Positions 24,801-36,430 of a stretch of DNA of 64,000 nt are shown here, piece by piece; the first letter of the stretch is position 1, and each line of letters starts with the position of its first letter. The DNA lies in the NCBI GenBank assembly GCA_025526995.1, contig JAHLKG010000011.1:62001-126000 (forward strand), written 5' to 3'. The stretch is from Powellomyces hirtus. Taxonomy: Eukaryota; Chytridiomycota; Chytridiomycetes; Spizellomycetales; Powellomycetaceae. The position numbers and the translations under genes were made by a program. Under the pieces are notes generated by a model. The model saw only the letters and a program-made list of their open reading frames with translations. It had not been told where the DNA came from and ran no database searches.

Positions 24801-25040
24801 GGAGACGCTTCGGGCTCGAAAGTCACTGCTGCTTCCGTAGCGGGTGGTGTCGCTGCTTTGGGATCAGTAGCCGCGGTGGTCATCTTCGCTCGCCAAAAGC
24901 GTCAGGCCATGCGATCGCTTGCCATGCCCGACGACGTTGAGCACAAGGAATTCACCAACGCGAATCCGCTCTATCAGGCACCTGTAGAGATGCACGAAAA
25001 TCCATTGTACCGCGACGAGGATGGGATGTTAGATTACTAA
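21849..25040 (+). CDS. Thr/Ser-rich type I membrane surface protein with two NPLY tail motifs
   Basis: Exons 21849..22032, 22100..22218, 22286..22401, 22467..22576 and 22648..25040 join in frame to 973 residues (the first donor could also be 12 nt earlier, still in frame). A signal peptide covers about 1-22. Residues 60-175 form a small Cys-containing, aromatic-rich domain that I do not recognise, possibly a beta-sandwich. The next 700 residues are almost pure Thr, Ser, Val, Ala and Pro and contain two tandem repeat families, so they are probably heavily O-mannosylated and form a stalk. One transmembrane helix at about 904-925 ends in a basic stop-transfer stretch. The cytosolic tail of about 45 residues contains NPLY at 949-952 and again at 961-964. 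There is no GPI signal. A role as adhesin or wall sensor is inference. It converges on the PH-CLU-TPR gene. Confidence 0.85.
22955..23640 (+). repeat. Coding tandem repeat, 93/105 bp units
   Basis: About seven head-to-tail copies encode 31- or 35-residue units that start ASTVTATATSTLAPVTTTVT. The two lengths differ by presence of TTRS (12 bp). Copies are nearly identical at the DNA level, so array length probably varies between strains. Confidence 0.9.
23760..24245 (+). repeat. Coding tandem repeat, ~69 bp units
   Basis: About six to seven copies of a 23-residue unit built on TVTETATSTSVDVTTTTV. They are more diverged than the upstream array and form a second repeat family in the stalk. Confidence 0.85.
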
Positions 25041-25399
25041 ATAGATTGAGATAGGATTCCCCGTTGAACCATGGAGTTCAATGTGGAAATAATCCCCGCT
25101 GTCATAGACGGCGAACATTGTTAAACAACGATGGAGTGCATACATAGCACCTAATATTAGCGTTAAATATATCACAGAAAGATATTCACTTAAAGGACAA
25201 GATTCGCAAATTGTAGCAGGCAGTTCGACATCTGTATGTTTTATATTATTCTATGGTTTATTTTGCAATCCTCGGGGCTTCAAAAGCATTATCCCGAAGG
25301 TCTATTTCTAATCTCATCGGATCCCTCATTATATGCAGGATGCCTTTATCTTTGTCTTTGCACCTTTTGCGTTTCGGCATGTACACTCTCTATTTCTCT
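25041..25399. other. Convergent 3' region
   Basis: 359 bp between convergent genes, AT-rich, with no gene seen. Confidence 0.55.
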
Positions 25400-28300
25400 T
25401 TAGCCGTCCAAGCCTACAATCTCTCCCTCCGTCAACATCAGGACAACGCCCAGCTCGTCCACCGCACTTCCGTCTCCTTCCTCAATCCTTCCCATGACCC
25501 CATCCAAGTAAACGCTCGGACTGACCGCCGCGAGTCTCAACACCACGCCTCGCGCTTCACCGGAACTCAGCACTTTGTCTTTGTTCTGCGCCCGCAGCGT
25601 CCTGACAATCTCCCGATGTTGCGGAGAATCCACCAGTCGCAACTTGAGCGAAATGATCTGTCTCGTCAAACTATGAAGCAGGCTCCGAGGGTGCTGTGGA
25701 AGTGGGTGCAGCATCGTTGGTGTTATGAGAGGCCCAGAAATCGGGGTGGGGTACGATGATGTACCAAGTAAGGGCGGCGACGGGTTCGTTGGCACTGCTT
25801 CAACAACCGATACGAGGCTTTTGCGACCCTCGCATGCCCCACTCCGGGATGATTTCACAAACCGGAACACTTTCTCATAGCAGCCAACTGCTTCCTTGTA
25901 TGCGTTTCGAATCACAGGCGTCAACACACCCTCGTATCGCCCGTATGGCATCAATACAAGCTTGGCCACCTGTCGACACGCCTCAACGGTGCGGGGATCA
26001 GCCTGTCCAAACACTTTTTCGTACATCCGTCGAGCACGCTGGGAGTGCGTGATCGCGCTGTCTAGATCGCCGCGCTCCCCGAGAGGTTGTGCAAAGTGAT
26101 AGTGTAAATGGGCGACCAAAGGCAAGGCAGCGTTGAGGCCTTGATAGAGATGCAGCGCTTCAGTGAACCGTGCGATGGATTCCGTGGGATTGTTGAGCGA
26201 GTGGTATAGAGATCCGATCTATAATGCAAATTTGGCTTAGTGATACCGTCTGGGAACCAGCTATACATGACTTTTCGAGCGCAACGCACCTTGACCAGAT
26301 ATCCAGCCGTAACCAGATGATTCTTTCCCAATGCCTTCTCCGCAACCTTCAAGCTGCACCCATAATACTCCAAGGCCTTCGCAAACTTCTTGCTGCGCTC
26401 ATAAACTCCCGCCATGCGGTCATGTAGCCCCATAACAACCGGATGGTCGTTCCCGCAGTGCCATAACACAATCCCCACTGCCTGTTCATAGATGCCTACA
26501 ATCTTTCGTTCGTCGCCTTCTTTCCCTTCCTTCGCGATAGCTTCGATCAACAACCCCATCGCGAGCCCCGCCAGGCATGAATTGCGGGTGGCTGCAGATA
26601 CAGACGCCTGTGCATACAGCCGCGCTTCTTCGTATCGCTGCGTGGCGTTGTAGTGCGCGGAGACTTGCGCCAGGGCTGCCGAGGACGCGTCTGACCGTGA
26701 TAGTTTGGAATTGGGACCGAGGGATTTGAAATGACGCGCCAAGTGGTAAGCGAGCCGCTCATCTTCTGGAGTCGGCGAAGTGGACGATAGGAGTTGAGAT
26801 AGACCGATGGGTTGTTTGATTCGGGGCGTAAAGGAGAGGAAGCTGGACCGCGGGATCGGGGCGGCTTGAGAGAAGTCATAGTCGGTTGTCTCCGCGAAAG
26901 ACACCCCGCACTAGTATGAAAGATGTTAGAGGGGTTTGGTGGTTGTAAGACACGAGTTGTAGAGGGTTCTTACATGAGACTGCATCGCCAAAAACAAGGA
27001 GGGTTTATGCAACTCCTCGAAGACCGCCCATGTCATTGTATACTCGAACTTGCTTTCCATCTCGCCTCTCAACCTTTCCTCAAAATACTGTGATCCGCAC
27101 ATAATCAGTAACAGATAGCGCGGGCTTGTTTTCTACAGTTCCTTACTCACCCGTCGGCTTTTATCTCCTCCACCAAGCACACCCGAGAACATCCCCACGG
27201 CATACGTTTTCATCTCCTCATCGATGTTCGTGGCCCCGACGCTCTTGAAGTGCATGATAGCCGACCGGATGCGGGTTTGGAAGAGAGACTTGAACGACCG
27301 GGCGCAGATCTCGGTTCGTGCAAGAGAGCGAATGTATGGCAGGGTGGAGAGACGAGCAACATGACCTATTTCGCGGATCACAAACTTTTAGCTGAACAGA
27401 GTCTGTGAGCCCATGCAGATCTCTGATTTCTTGTTCTTACCAAGGTAGCGCACATTAATCCCAGCAGCATGCATCTCGCCCACCAATCCCCTCGAATCTA
27501 CGACTCTAATCTCCAACGCATCTAATCGTGCTACGAATGCGGGCACATGAACACCTCGGAGACTCTTTACAGCCCTTGCGACTTCTGCGTCGTTGGTTTC
27601 ACGTTCGCGACGAGTGGCGCCCGCGGAGGATGTAAATGCGTCACACGTCAAGGATGCGGTGTGCAAGGAAAGGAACTCGGGGCGAAGGACTTGGGTTGGT
27701 GGAGTGGCTGGTGAAGTAAGAGCAAGAGCGTCCGGCGGGAACAGGCTGTGCAGATTGGACGCGTAGTAAAGTTTAGAGGATGGGTGGAAGTGAACCTATA
27801 CGCCAACGGACGGAAGCGATCAATATAATCCTAAAAGGCATGGCTGAAATGCGCAACCGATGATAATACCTCTACATCTCTCGCCAACGCACACGCGACT
27901 CGTCTCTCCTCTCCAATTTTCACCACATGGCTCTTCAGACCCAGAACCTGCCCAACCTTCGTCAATCGTTCTGAGGCACCCTCATCTGTTTTCGGCGGGT
28001 CTCGGCACAAATTGTGCACGCAGATAGGCTTTTGATTAGTGTTTGTGTCGGCGTATGCAACAATCCGGAAACCCTTATAGTCGATAAGCACCATGAGGAT
28101 TGTGTGGAGAAGAGGTGCGGAGTGGCCTCTGAATGACGCCCGCGTGATTGCATTGAGAGCTAGCAGCTCGTGAGACGTTTGGGCATGAGATTGCTGCAGT
28201 TGTTCTATCGAGCATTCTTCAAGACGAGAGATAGCCAATGATAATGTTAGTAAGGGTGAACTTTGAACTTAGCCAGAGTGCATCCATGTCGCATCATACC

Positions 28301-29767
28301 ATCATATTCACACGCAAACCGTGCTACAATCCCGTCTTGCATGACTTCTCCGCTCTGCCCCACGCCCAACGGTCCATCCATGCTGAGCGTTTCCGACGAT
28401 CCGGGCGACATGGGTCGTCCCTTCCCGGCCACAGCGCTTTTGCCCAAATGATACTCATCTACCATCGTGCGTGCAATCTGTTGCGCGGCTTCGCGGAATT
28501 GTCCAATGAGGTCATGCAGGGCAATGTCTTGTCGTAGCACAGCTTCTTCGGTTGTGCACAAGGTCGCGAGAAGAGCTTGATATCGAGCGTTCCATGGTTC
28601 GGCTATTTGCAGAATATATAATAAGCAAACTCATGGAACTCGAAGACAAGACTGGTTATTAACTCACGCTCAGTGAACGTCTGCGCAAACGTGTCTGATA
28701 TGGGCGCTAAAGAAATGACGATTTACTATCAGTGTGCCTGCTCAGGCGCTTGTGATTGTTGCGCATGTGTGCTCTTACCTCTTCTTCTTCGGAATGTATC
28801 ACGGAATGTGAAGCCATCCTCGTTTCTGTTTAAGCCGCATCATTTACAATCGATTAGGAAAATCCGAAGTTCAGATCCTACTATGACCAAGGACGTTCGG
28901 TTACCTGTAGCTCGCGCTGGAAGCATTGCTGTTGCCCATCAATGTCAATTCCTGTGGTGTCAACACCGGCTCTGAACAGAATGACTGCCCATTCAAAAAA
29001 ATCATCAAAATTATTGCCGCTAACTACCAGAAACCCAGCTGATAAGCATTTACCAGAGTTTCAACTCTCGAACTCGCAACACTACTTCTCCCATCTTCCA
29101 TTGAACTTCCGACGGCTCTCGAGCTCGCCATCGAGTAAACCGAAACTGCGTCCGAAGTATCTTGCACATCGGTCTCGAAGCTGCAGGTAGACATGGCGTC
29201 ATCTTCTCGTTGTCGGCTGTAGGAGCGATAGCGTACACTGTTTGAGCGGCGCATTCCAGGGGACTGGGTGGCGAGGCGAGAGGCGCTGCGAGCGCCGGTG
29301 ATGGTTGCCCGGCTGGCATGGTGGGTGGGCGATGGAGCCTTGAGAATGGCCAGCCAGTCATCTCTATCGCCGCGGGTCTGGGCTGCGAAATAGAACTGCG
29401 AGGCAGAACAAGAGTCAGCGCAAAGCATAGGAAGATATAAGAGCTTTGGCATCAGAAATATCGTTATTCATACCTTTCGCTTGCGATCGGACACGATGAA
29501 AGGGGCAGCGCCCTTTTTTACTCCAGACGTCTTATTCCCGACCAAGATGTCTACAGTTGCATCCCGCAGCCAGATCTCGTGCTTGGGCGGACGAGATTGG
29601 TCAACCTGGTCGTACACCAGCAATCTAGCATCGCCTTTGGTGTACTCCGACCCACCAGCGAGCACGAGATACTTGAGTCGCCAGTGCGCAAGGAATCCAG
29701 AACCTCCCTTTTTCAAGACCCAGCCTTGCTTGAGTGGTGATGTGCCTGAAGGGTTGGTCGCGAGCAT
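25400..29767 (-). CDS. PH domain-CLU-like-TPR protein
   Basis: Twelve exons, complement(25400..26218, 26290..26910, 26974..27087, 27151..27365, 27441..27795, 27870..28216, 28300..28602, 28668..28706, 28779..28825, 28905..28969, 29054..29395, 29474..29767), join in frame to 1186 residues. Two exons are only 39 and 47 nt. The intron at 28217..28299 has a perfect TACTAAC branch site at 28253-28247. A PH domain opens the protein (about 11-125, KQGWVLKKGG to DRDDWLAILKA). A Ser/Arg-rich linker follows. Residues about 350-700 resemble the central region of CLU/TIF31-type proteins, including LRPEFL and GINVRYLG near 590-597. The C-terminal part (about 780-1000) carries TPR-like helical pairs. The PH domain suggests binding of phosphoinositides or small GTPases, the TPRs a scaffold. 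I know no characterised protein with this order; its function is unknown. It is divergent from POM152. Confidence 0.82.
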
Positions 29768-30326
29768 TACGATTTTATCGGAGGATGCTCAGTACAGGTG
29801 AAAGAACCAGTGAGATATACAGCGAATGTGCTCCTCTATTATTTATAAATCTGTGTGAAGCAATTGCTGAATCTTGGCAACCACGCCGGAGTTGAATCCA
29901 AGCTATTGGCAAATGTGGTGGGCATGACCCTCGAAAATTTGATTATGTGGGCTTCTCTACGTCACACAATTCCACATGTACGGTCTACACTACTACATCA
30001 CTACCACGCAGCTCATGAAGAAGAGTTGGTAACTCATTGTCATTATCAAATTGCAAACATAGCATTCTGTATTGTAACATCTCTTAATTGCTTTTGCTTT
30101 TTAGGAGTGGCCACAAGAATAACCTGCAAACGAGAGAGCGGAGTCTCGAGTGATCGCTTACTCAGCAAAACAAAAGTACTATATCTGGGACTGCACTGTT
30201 GCCGCGGCAACGTTGACTGCGCTCCGCGAGCGGTCCTTCCCTGCTAACGTCTCAACTGCAAGATCTTGGGAGATCAGCGGCGATCTGGAGGTGCTGGAAA
30301 GTTGAACCTTCCTCAAATCTGGTCAA
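29768..30326. other. Divergent promoter region, PH-CLU-TPR / POM152
   Basis: 559 bp between divergent starts. An in-frame stop lies 27 nt upstream of the POM152 ATG. An upstream POM152 exon here is possible but not evident. Confidence 0.5.
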
Positions 30327-33300
30327 ATGGACGACGTTATCAGAAGGAAATTAGCTTTTGGGGCGTGGTTTATCATACTATGCTTCAAGTTTGCATTTGC
30401 GCTTTGGATTTTGAGCAGCGATTTTCTGTCGGAATCTTGGCTTATCACACCATTCCTCAAGATTGCATCTGCGATTTTGACTTTGGGAGGCGGACAACAG
30501 TTGGGAAATGTTCTTCTACAGCTATTTTGCTCAATAGACGCTATATTTTCCTCCGTCCTGTGGAAATTGGCAATCCCAAGGATCGATTTTAGAGGCAGAG
30601 TTTGGGTCATTCTCACACTCATTCAGGTTCCGTTAAATATGGGTATCGTAGGGTTTGCGAGTGTAAGTGTGACACGGTTCTCTTTCCACAGTATGCCGCA
30701 AGCGCTGATAAGTTTTGTTTGTAGCCGAACCCTAACCCCAACCCCAACCCTCTTGATTCCTCCGAAGGTCGTGGCAGCAGCAGCAGTCATTTCCTTGCTA
30801 AGCTGGATCCTGGTGAGGATCTCTGCAGAACAGACTTGATACGTGCTAGATACTAAGTGATGTTTTGCAGAGATCTTTCACGACAGTCACATTCTGGGAT
30901 CGCATTTGGTTCATGTCCTGCCACCGACGTTGGCGAAGCTCAATCCAGACGGCGCGTCATTCTGCCTGGGTCATTCCGAAAAGGCCGCTATCATACCCCT
31001 GAAGATCAAGGGAACGCCTCCATGGACAGTCTTGTACCGCATCTATACCTTTGATGGAAAGGATCCAATCGAAAAAAATGTGACCCTGTCTCCAGCGGCA
31101 TCGGTACTCTCAACCACCGGTCAATCGGAAAAGAAAGAACGCGTAACTGCTACGGTGTCCATCCCTGCGGAGAAGCTTGGGATCTACCATTTAATACAAG
31201 TCAATGGGTCAACTTCTGGGGATGTGGGCAAGATCTTGAGAAGCACCGTCGAGGTGGTGCAATGTCCCAGTGCTACACTCATCTCCCGTGAGGGCAAACA
31301 GGAGTTGCTGCATGTTGACCGATGTCTGGACGAGTCGTTTGACTTCAACATCTCGATGCATGGAACTCCTCCGTTCAGTGCTTGGTACCTCCGGCAAATT
31401 GGCAAGACAAAATCTCTGTTGAAAGTAAATGGCCGCTTGGATCCGCTAACTGATGTTGCGGGGAAGAAGCTCAGCAAACAAGTCCCAGAATCGATGGGAC
31501 AACTGGTTCTAGCTGCTCAGCCACGAAAGCTGGCTGTTCCGGTTGCCTTGAATGTCGATACTGCAACAGATTACGTCTTCAAACTGGTGCAAGTACTCGA
31601 TGGTCGCAACAACACGGTCCTGTATCTCTCTGATGCAGACCACGAAGCACCTCCCGCGACCGACCACATCCTGTCGGCATCTGAGTCGAGTAATACGATC
31701 ATAGTCCATGGCAGGGAACTGCCTAGCGCGCGGTTCGAACGATGTGAGGGAATCAAATTGCGGTTCGGACTTGACAAGGAAAAGTACATTCCTGTCACAT
31801 TGCAGGGCAATGGACCATGGGACCTGCAATACGCTAGAGCGGCGTCTGAAGAAGATGTTGAGGCTGGAAACTTTGAGGAAGTGCTCACTGTGAAACAGAT
31901 AGAACATCCGAAGGTTTCGATAGAGGCGAAGAAACCAGGAATCTATGTCTTGCTCAGTGTCTCGGACAAATACTGTTCTGGAAGTGTGGAACTGCCCACG
32001 ACCTGTTTGATCCAGCAAGCTGTGGCGCCAACAATCGACATTTCTGTTGCACCGATTGTCAGAGAGTGTTTTGGGGAAACCGGTGTCGATGTCAACATAT
32101 CTATGACGGGTTCACCGCCGTTCTGGGTGGAGTACGACCAATACAATAAATTGAATGGATGGCGGGAAACTGCTATCAAGGAATTTGAGAGCACAACACA
32201 TACAATGCGTCTGCAGCCTCCAGAGCCAGGAGAATACGAGTACACATTCAAGAGGGTATGTAATCAAACTTTCCATAGGCAACATCCGTGAAAATTGTGA
32301 GCTTACAATTGCATACTATTAGATCGGTGACAAGATGTACGAGCAGGGTGTGCAAATTAGATCCAAGAGCTTTACCCAGGTGGTCCACTCTCTTCCGGAC
32401 GTCAAAGTAATATCCGCGCAGAAGACACGCTGTCTGGGTGACCGGTCGATAATGGACCTCAGCATTAGCGGCGTTCCACCATACACGCTGGCCTACGACA
32501 TACAGAAAGGTTCCAAAAAGGAGGGACATGTGATTTCTGTTACAGACAAATCGATCTCCATTGAGACACCATCTCTGGAGCAAGCGGGAACGTATCTTTT
32601 TGTGCTGAACTCCCTGACGGACGGAAACGGCTGTACGGCCGTCTTGGCCAGCCGACCGGTGCCAATTGAAGTGCTGGCAGCGCGCCCTAGCGCCCACTTC
32701 CGATGTCCGAAGCCTATTCTCATGTTGGAAGACGCCTCCACCAAGTTACCCGTCGTCGTCTCCGGTCACGGCAATTATAAACTCGAATACCGTGCCGCCG
32801 AAGATTCCGACCACTTTAAGATGATAACGGGAGACAAGGGCATCGACAGCATTCAGGTCAAAAAGGCAGGCACCTACCAGCTCGTCAGTATCGAGGACGC
32901 ATACTGTACCGGTCGCGTGGTAGAACCGTCCAAATGCAAAGTGATCACGATCCCCAAACCGACGCTCGAGATACCCGAATCGGAATACACATGGCTCAAG
33001 AAAGAGATTCGAGTCCGCGATAGCGTTTGTCAGAGTACCCCAGATCACATGTATCTGCACCTGACTGGCAAAGCGCCGTTCCAGATCAAATACTCGCACA
33101 AGCGCCAGGACGGCCATGCTTCTCACGACCATACCATTGGAGAATATCAAGACAGAGGAGATCCGCAGGTTGCGAGGATCGACATGGTCACCGATCGACC
33201 CGGCACGCACACGTACACATTCAACTCGATCGTCGACGACAATTACCGCACGCCAGTCAAAACGGGACCCTTGACATTGGAGCAGTACGTGAACGCGCGA

Positions 33301-34361
33301 CCGACCGCCAAGTTCCTCGACGAAAAAGACCGCATCTTCCAATGCATCTCGAAGGAGTCGGACACGGCGCTCCGGATGGAAATGACGGGCGAAGCTCCCT
33401 TCAGCATCCAGGTGCACCGCAAACACGAATCGCAACCCCGCGAAGTCATCCACTTGACTGCCAATGAATCAACTTTCATCTATTATCCCGAGACGACCAC
33501 GACCACCGGAAAGTACACGTACACCATCAAGTCCATCTCTGATGCATCAGGCTGTGAGACTCACTATGGTGGGACAGAACCGGGCAGCCGCGTCACGGTC
33601 CAAGTAGCCGACATGGCCCGCATCACCATGGACCGAGTTGGCGTAGACCTCTGTGTCGGCGACCTGGTCTCGTACTCGTTGCAAGGCACCCCGCCATTTA
33701 AGATTGGATACACGTTTAATGAGATTCCCAAACCCGATGTCATGGTCCGAGATCCAACATTTATGTTGTATCCTGCCACCAACGGCACCATCAACGTCAC
33801 CCACGTCTGTAACTCGGACAACTGCTGCTATTACCCGCCGCGAGGACTCGTTCAGGTCATCCATCCGTTACCGAAAGCATTCATGGACGGTGGTTTCGAT
33901 ATGGTCGATGACATACAAGAAGGTACTTTTTCACATATTGAACACAAAATGCTGTCATGCTATGGGAAAATAGAAAACTCACCATCAGTCGCTTTCGTGC
34001 TTCTTGAATCCGCCAGGACAAGAATCGTTTGTTTCGATGAAATTCGAAGGAACCCCGCCATTCAGCTTCCGCTACTCACGCACGCCGCTGGTTACTCCGG
34101 GCTCGAAAGCCCAGGAACCCCCAGAAACCGTCACGCAGGAAAACGTGAATGATCGTGCGGTAAGCATAAATTGGAACATGTATCATTTCACTAACTCCTG
34201 TTCTGATCAATTGTTTGAACCCCAATTTGCCTTTCTTGCAGCACTCGTTCTACACGGCGAACGAGGGTCTTTTCAAAATCACCTGGATCAAAGACAAGTT
34301 CTGCGAGTACCCGCCCTCGAAAACGGGCAACCGGCAAGCGGCCAATGCGGTGGTCAAATAG
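30327..34361 (+). CDS. POM152: Nuclear pore membrane protein POM152
   Basis: Exons 30327..30662, 30725..30812, 30871..32255, 32323..33922, 34017..34159 and 34242..34361 join in frame to 1223 residues. The N-terminus has hydrophobic segments (about 8-32, 42-75, 90-110) ending in a WKLAIPR block like that of yeast Pom152. DSHILGSHLVHVLPP near 145-160 also matches the family. The rest is a chain of Ig-like repeats, each with the pattern Cys...G-x-PPF-x-x-x-Y, for example NISMHGTPPF, NISMTGSPPF, LSISGVPPY, LHLTGKAPF, MEMTGEAPF, YSLQGTPPF and MKFEGTPPF, so at least seven are visible. The repeats lie in the perinuclear space and form the luminal ring of the nuclear pore. The start at 30327 lacks the ~150-residue cytosolic extension of yeast Pom152, so an upstream exon may be missing. 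The acceptor at 34016 is the least certain junction. Confidence 0.9.
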
Positions 34362-35239
34362 CGAGCGATAGAAGGATCTGATCAAAGTCCCCCGTCCCAG
34401 CTCTCTCCCACATCCCCTCTCCACCCTCCGTCTCTGTCCGCATTTGTCCATCGCGCCCCTATTGCCTACGTCTTTTTTTTATCTAATCTTTTTGTTTGTA
34501 CATACATACACACCAATTATTCTGCGCTTTTCTGTTTATGTACATATATCAATTTATTCTGCGCTTTTATGTTTATGCGTTACGTGCGTTTGCATATTTG
34601 TAATGACAGACCTTTTCCATGTGGCCGCAGACGCAGATTGTATGATATCGATAGTCCATTGAATGCGAGAACATAGGATGCAGTTCGGACCTGCGCGTGC
34701 TTCCTTGCATCGGCTTTTGCTAATCTGGAGCAGAGGACCACTGCAGTTTAGGTTGTACGGATCCCCATATGATACCAATTGTGCTTTCGTCTCAATCAAA
34801 TCCATACAGCAATCAAGTCGAGTTTTCGATCTTTCAGGCGGTGTGTGGTCAAAGTTACATGGGGGCGGGACCCCCATATGATTTAAGTCCTTGCTACAAT
34901 ATGCAAGCGCGACTCTTGATCCCATACACACAAAAACACTGTCTCATTGTTCCCAAAGCATCTCGACCCCCAAGTTTCCATATTTTGACGCCATTTCGAC
35001 ATCTTGCCATAATTCATCCCCTTTCACATAAAAACATCACGTTTGTTTTCACATATCGGTTTTGAACATTTGAAAGTCTTCTGAGTTTCTCACGCGTGTG
35101 CTTGCTTGCTTACTGTACATAGACAACCCCGTTCTACGCGTCGTGTTTGCTGAACAATATTAATTCCTTGTCGCACAAATTGCGAGACACCTATTGAGAT
35201 CAGAAAAGACAAAATGGCGCAACTTAGACACCCTTATTA
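34362..35239. other. AT-rich intergenic region before the transposon
   Basis: 3' flank of POM152 and unassigned DNA. A direct repeat (ATTCTGCGCTTTT followed by TGTTTATG) occurs at about 34519 and 34556, and CCCCATATGAT occurs at about 34762 and 34870. No gene is seen. Confidence 0.5.
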
Positions 35240-35299
35240 TCCTGCCTCTCGTTTGCCAACGGCGGATCTTGCATGGGACCGACAAACGCGGAAAATGGA
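35240..35299 (+). repeat. Left terminal inverted repeat
   Basis: Pairs with 37705-37764 in reverse complement with about two mismatches over 60 bp. Preceded by TA. Confidence 0.88.
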
Positions 35300-35439
35300 A
35301 ATGACTCGTGTTTTGCCAACGACAAAACTCCCGTATGGCAGCGGCACCTTCACACTCATCAACGACATTTATTCAGAGTGACTAGTGACAACTGCTCATA
35401 CAGGTTCGAACGCGCAAAATCGGCGGTTTTTTGACGATG

Positions 35440-36430
35440 ATATGGACAACATCTCTGTGTGCATTTCAGTTTCTAAACACACCAGACCACCCTCCGCCGT
35501 TCCCACATTGTAGAACAGACCCTTGCGAGTCTAGAACTGTCTTCCTTTCGTCAATTGGACAGGTATTGACAGAGTTATTCGATTTCGCGTTTTTCGACGG
35601 TTTTTTGACCATAAGAGACATCTCTGCAGGCATTTCGCTTCCCAAACCCGACACAGACCCAGCGCTGCATTACCTCAACGTAGAGCGGGCCCTGGCGAGT
35701 TCAGAACTGTCTTCCTTTCATTGATTGGACAGGTATTGACAGAGTTATTCGATTTCACGTTTTTCGACGGTTTTTTGCACATCTGCTTATACTCCTTCCA
35801 CCCCTGCACAGATACCAGCCTCGCAATGTTACCACATCGTACATCAGACCCGCGCGAGTATAGAACTGTCTTTCTTTCGTTATTTGGACCATTTTTGAGG
35901 GAGTGGTGAGTAGAAATGCGATTTCTGCGCGCTTTCACACATCTGCTCATACCCCTTCCACCCCCACACAGATAGCACCCTTGGAATATCACCACATCGT
36001 AGATCACGCTCTGGCGAACGTGGAACTGTCTTCCTTTTGTCATTTGGACCATTTTTGAGAGAGTGGCAAGTAGAAATGCATGTTTACGCATTTTCGCACA
36101 TCTGCTCATACCTCTTCGGCGCCTGCAGAGATACCAGCCTCGCAATGTTACCACATCGTACACCAGACCCGCGCGAGTCTAGAGCTGTCTTCCTTTCATT
36201 ATTTGGACCATTTTTGAGGGAGTGGTGAGTAGAAATACAATTACACGTCATATATGTAGGCGCACGCTGAAAAACTACTTTCTACATATGCACAGATACG
36301 CCTTCCGTCACATACCAAATCGTACGTTAGACCCGCGCGAGCCTAGAACTGTTTTCCTTTCGTTATTCGGACCATTTTTGAGGGAGTGGTGAATAGAAAT
36401 GCAATTTCTGCACGTTTTTGCACATCTGCT
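35440..36430. repeat. ~160-bp tandem repeat array inside the transposon
   Basis: A core GAACTGTCTTCCTTTCGTTA (with variants) recurs at about 35533, 35703, 35862, 36023, 36180 and 36345, a spacing of 157-170 bp. Each core is followed by GG-A-C and a GAGGGAGTGG or GACAGAGTTA variant, then CACATCTGCTCATACC. A partial unit precedes the first. The transposase stop codon lies at the edge of the last unit. Confidence 0.85.

Noticed and set aside
29855..30247. Open frame of 130 codons upstream of POM152 as its missing N-terminus
   Set aside because: It does not resemble the cytosolic part of POM152, and an in-frame stop separates the region from the POM152 start unless an unseen intron exists.
35440..36430. 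A CRISPR-like array
   Set aside because: Units are ~160 bp, diverged, without short conserved repeats and unique spacers, in a eukaryotic transposon.
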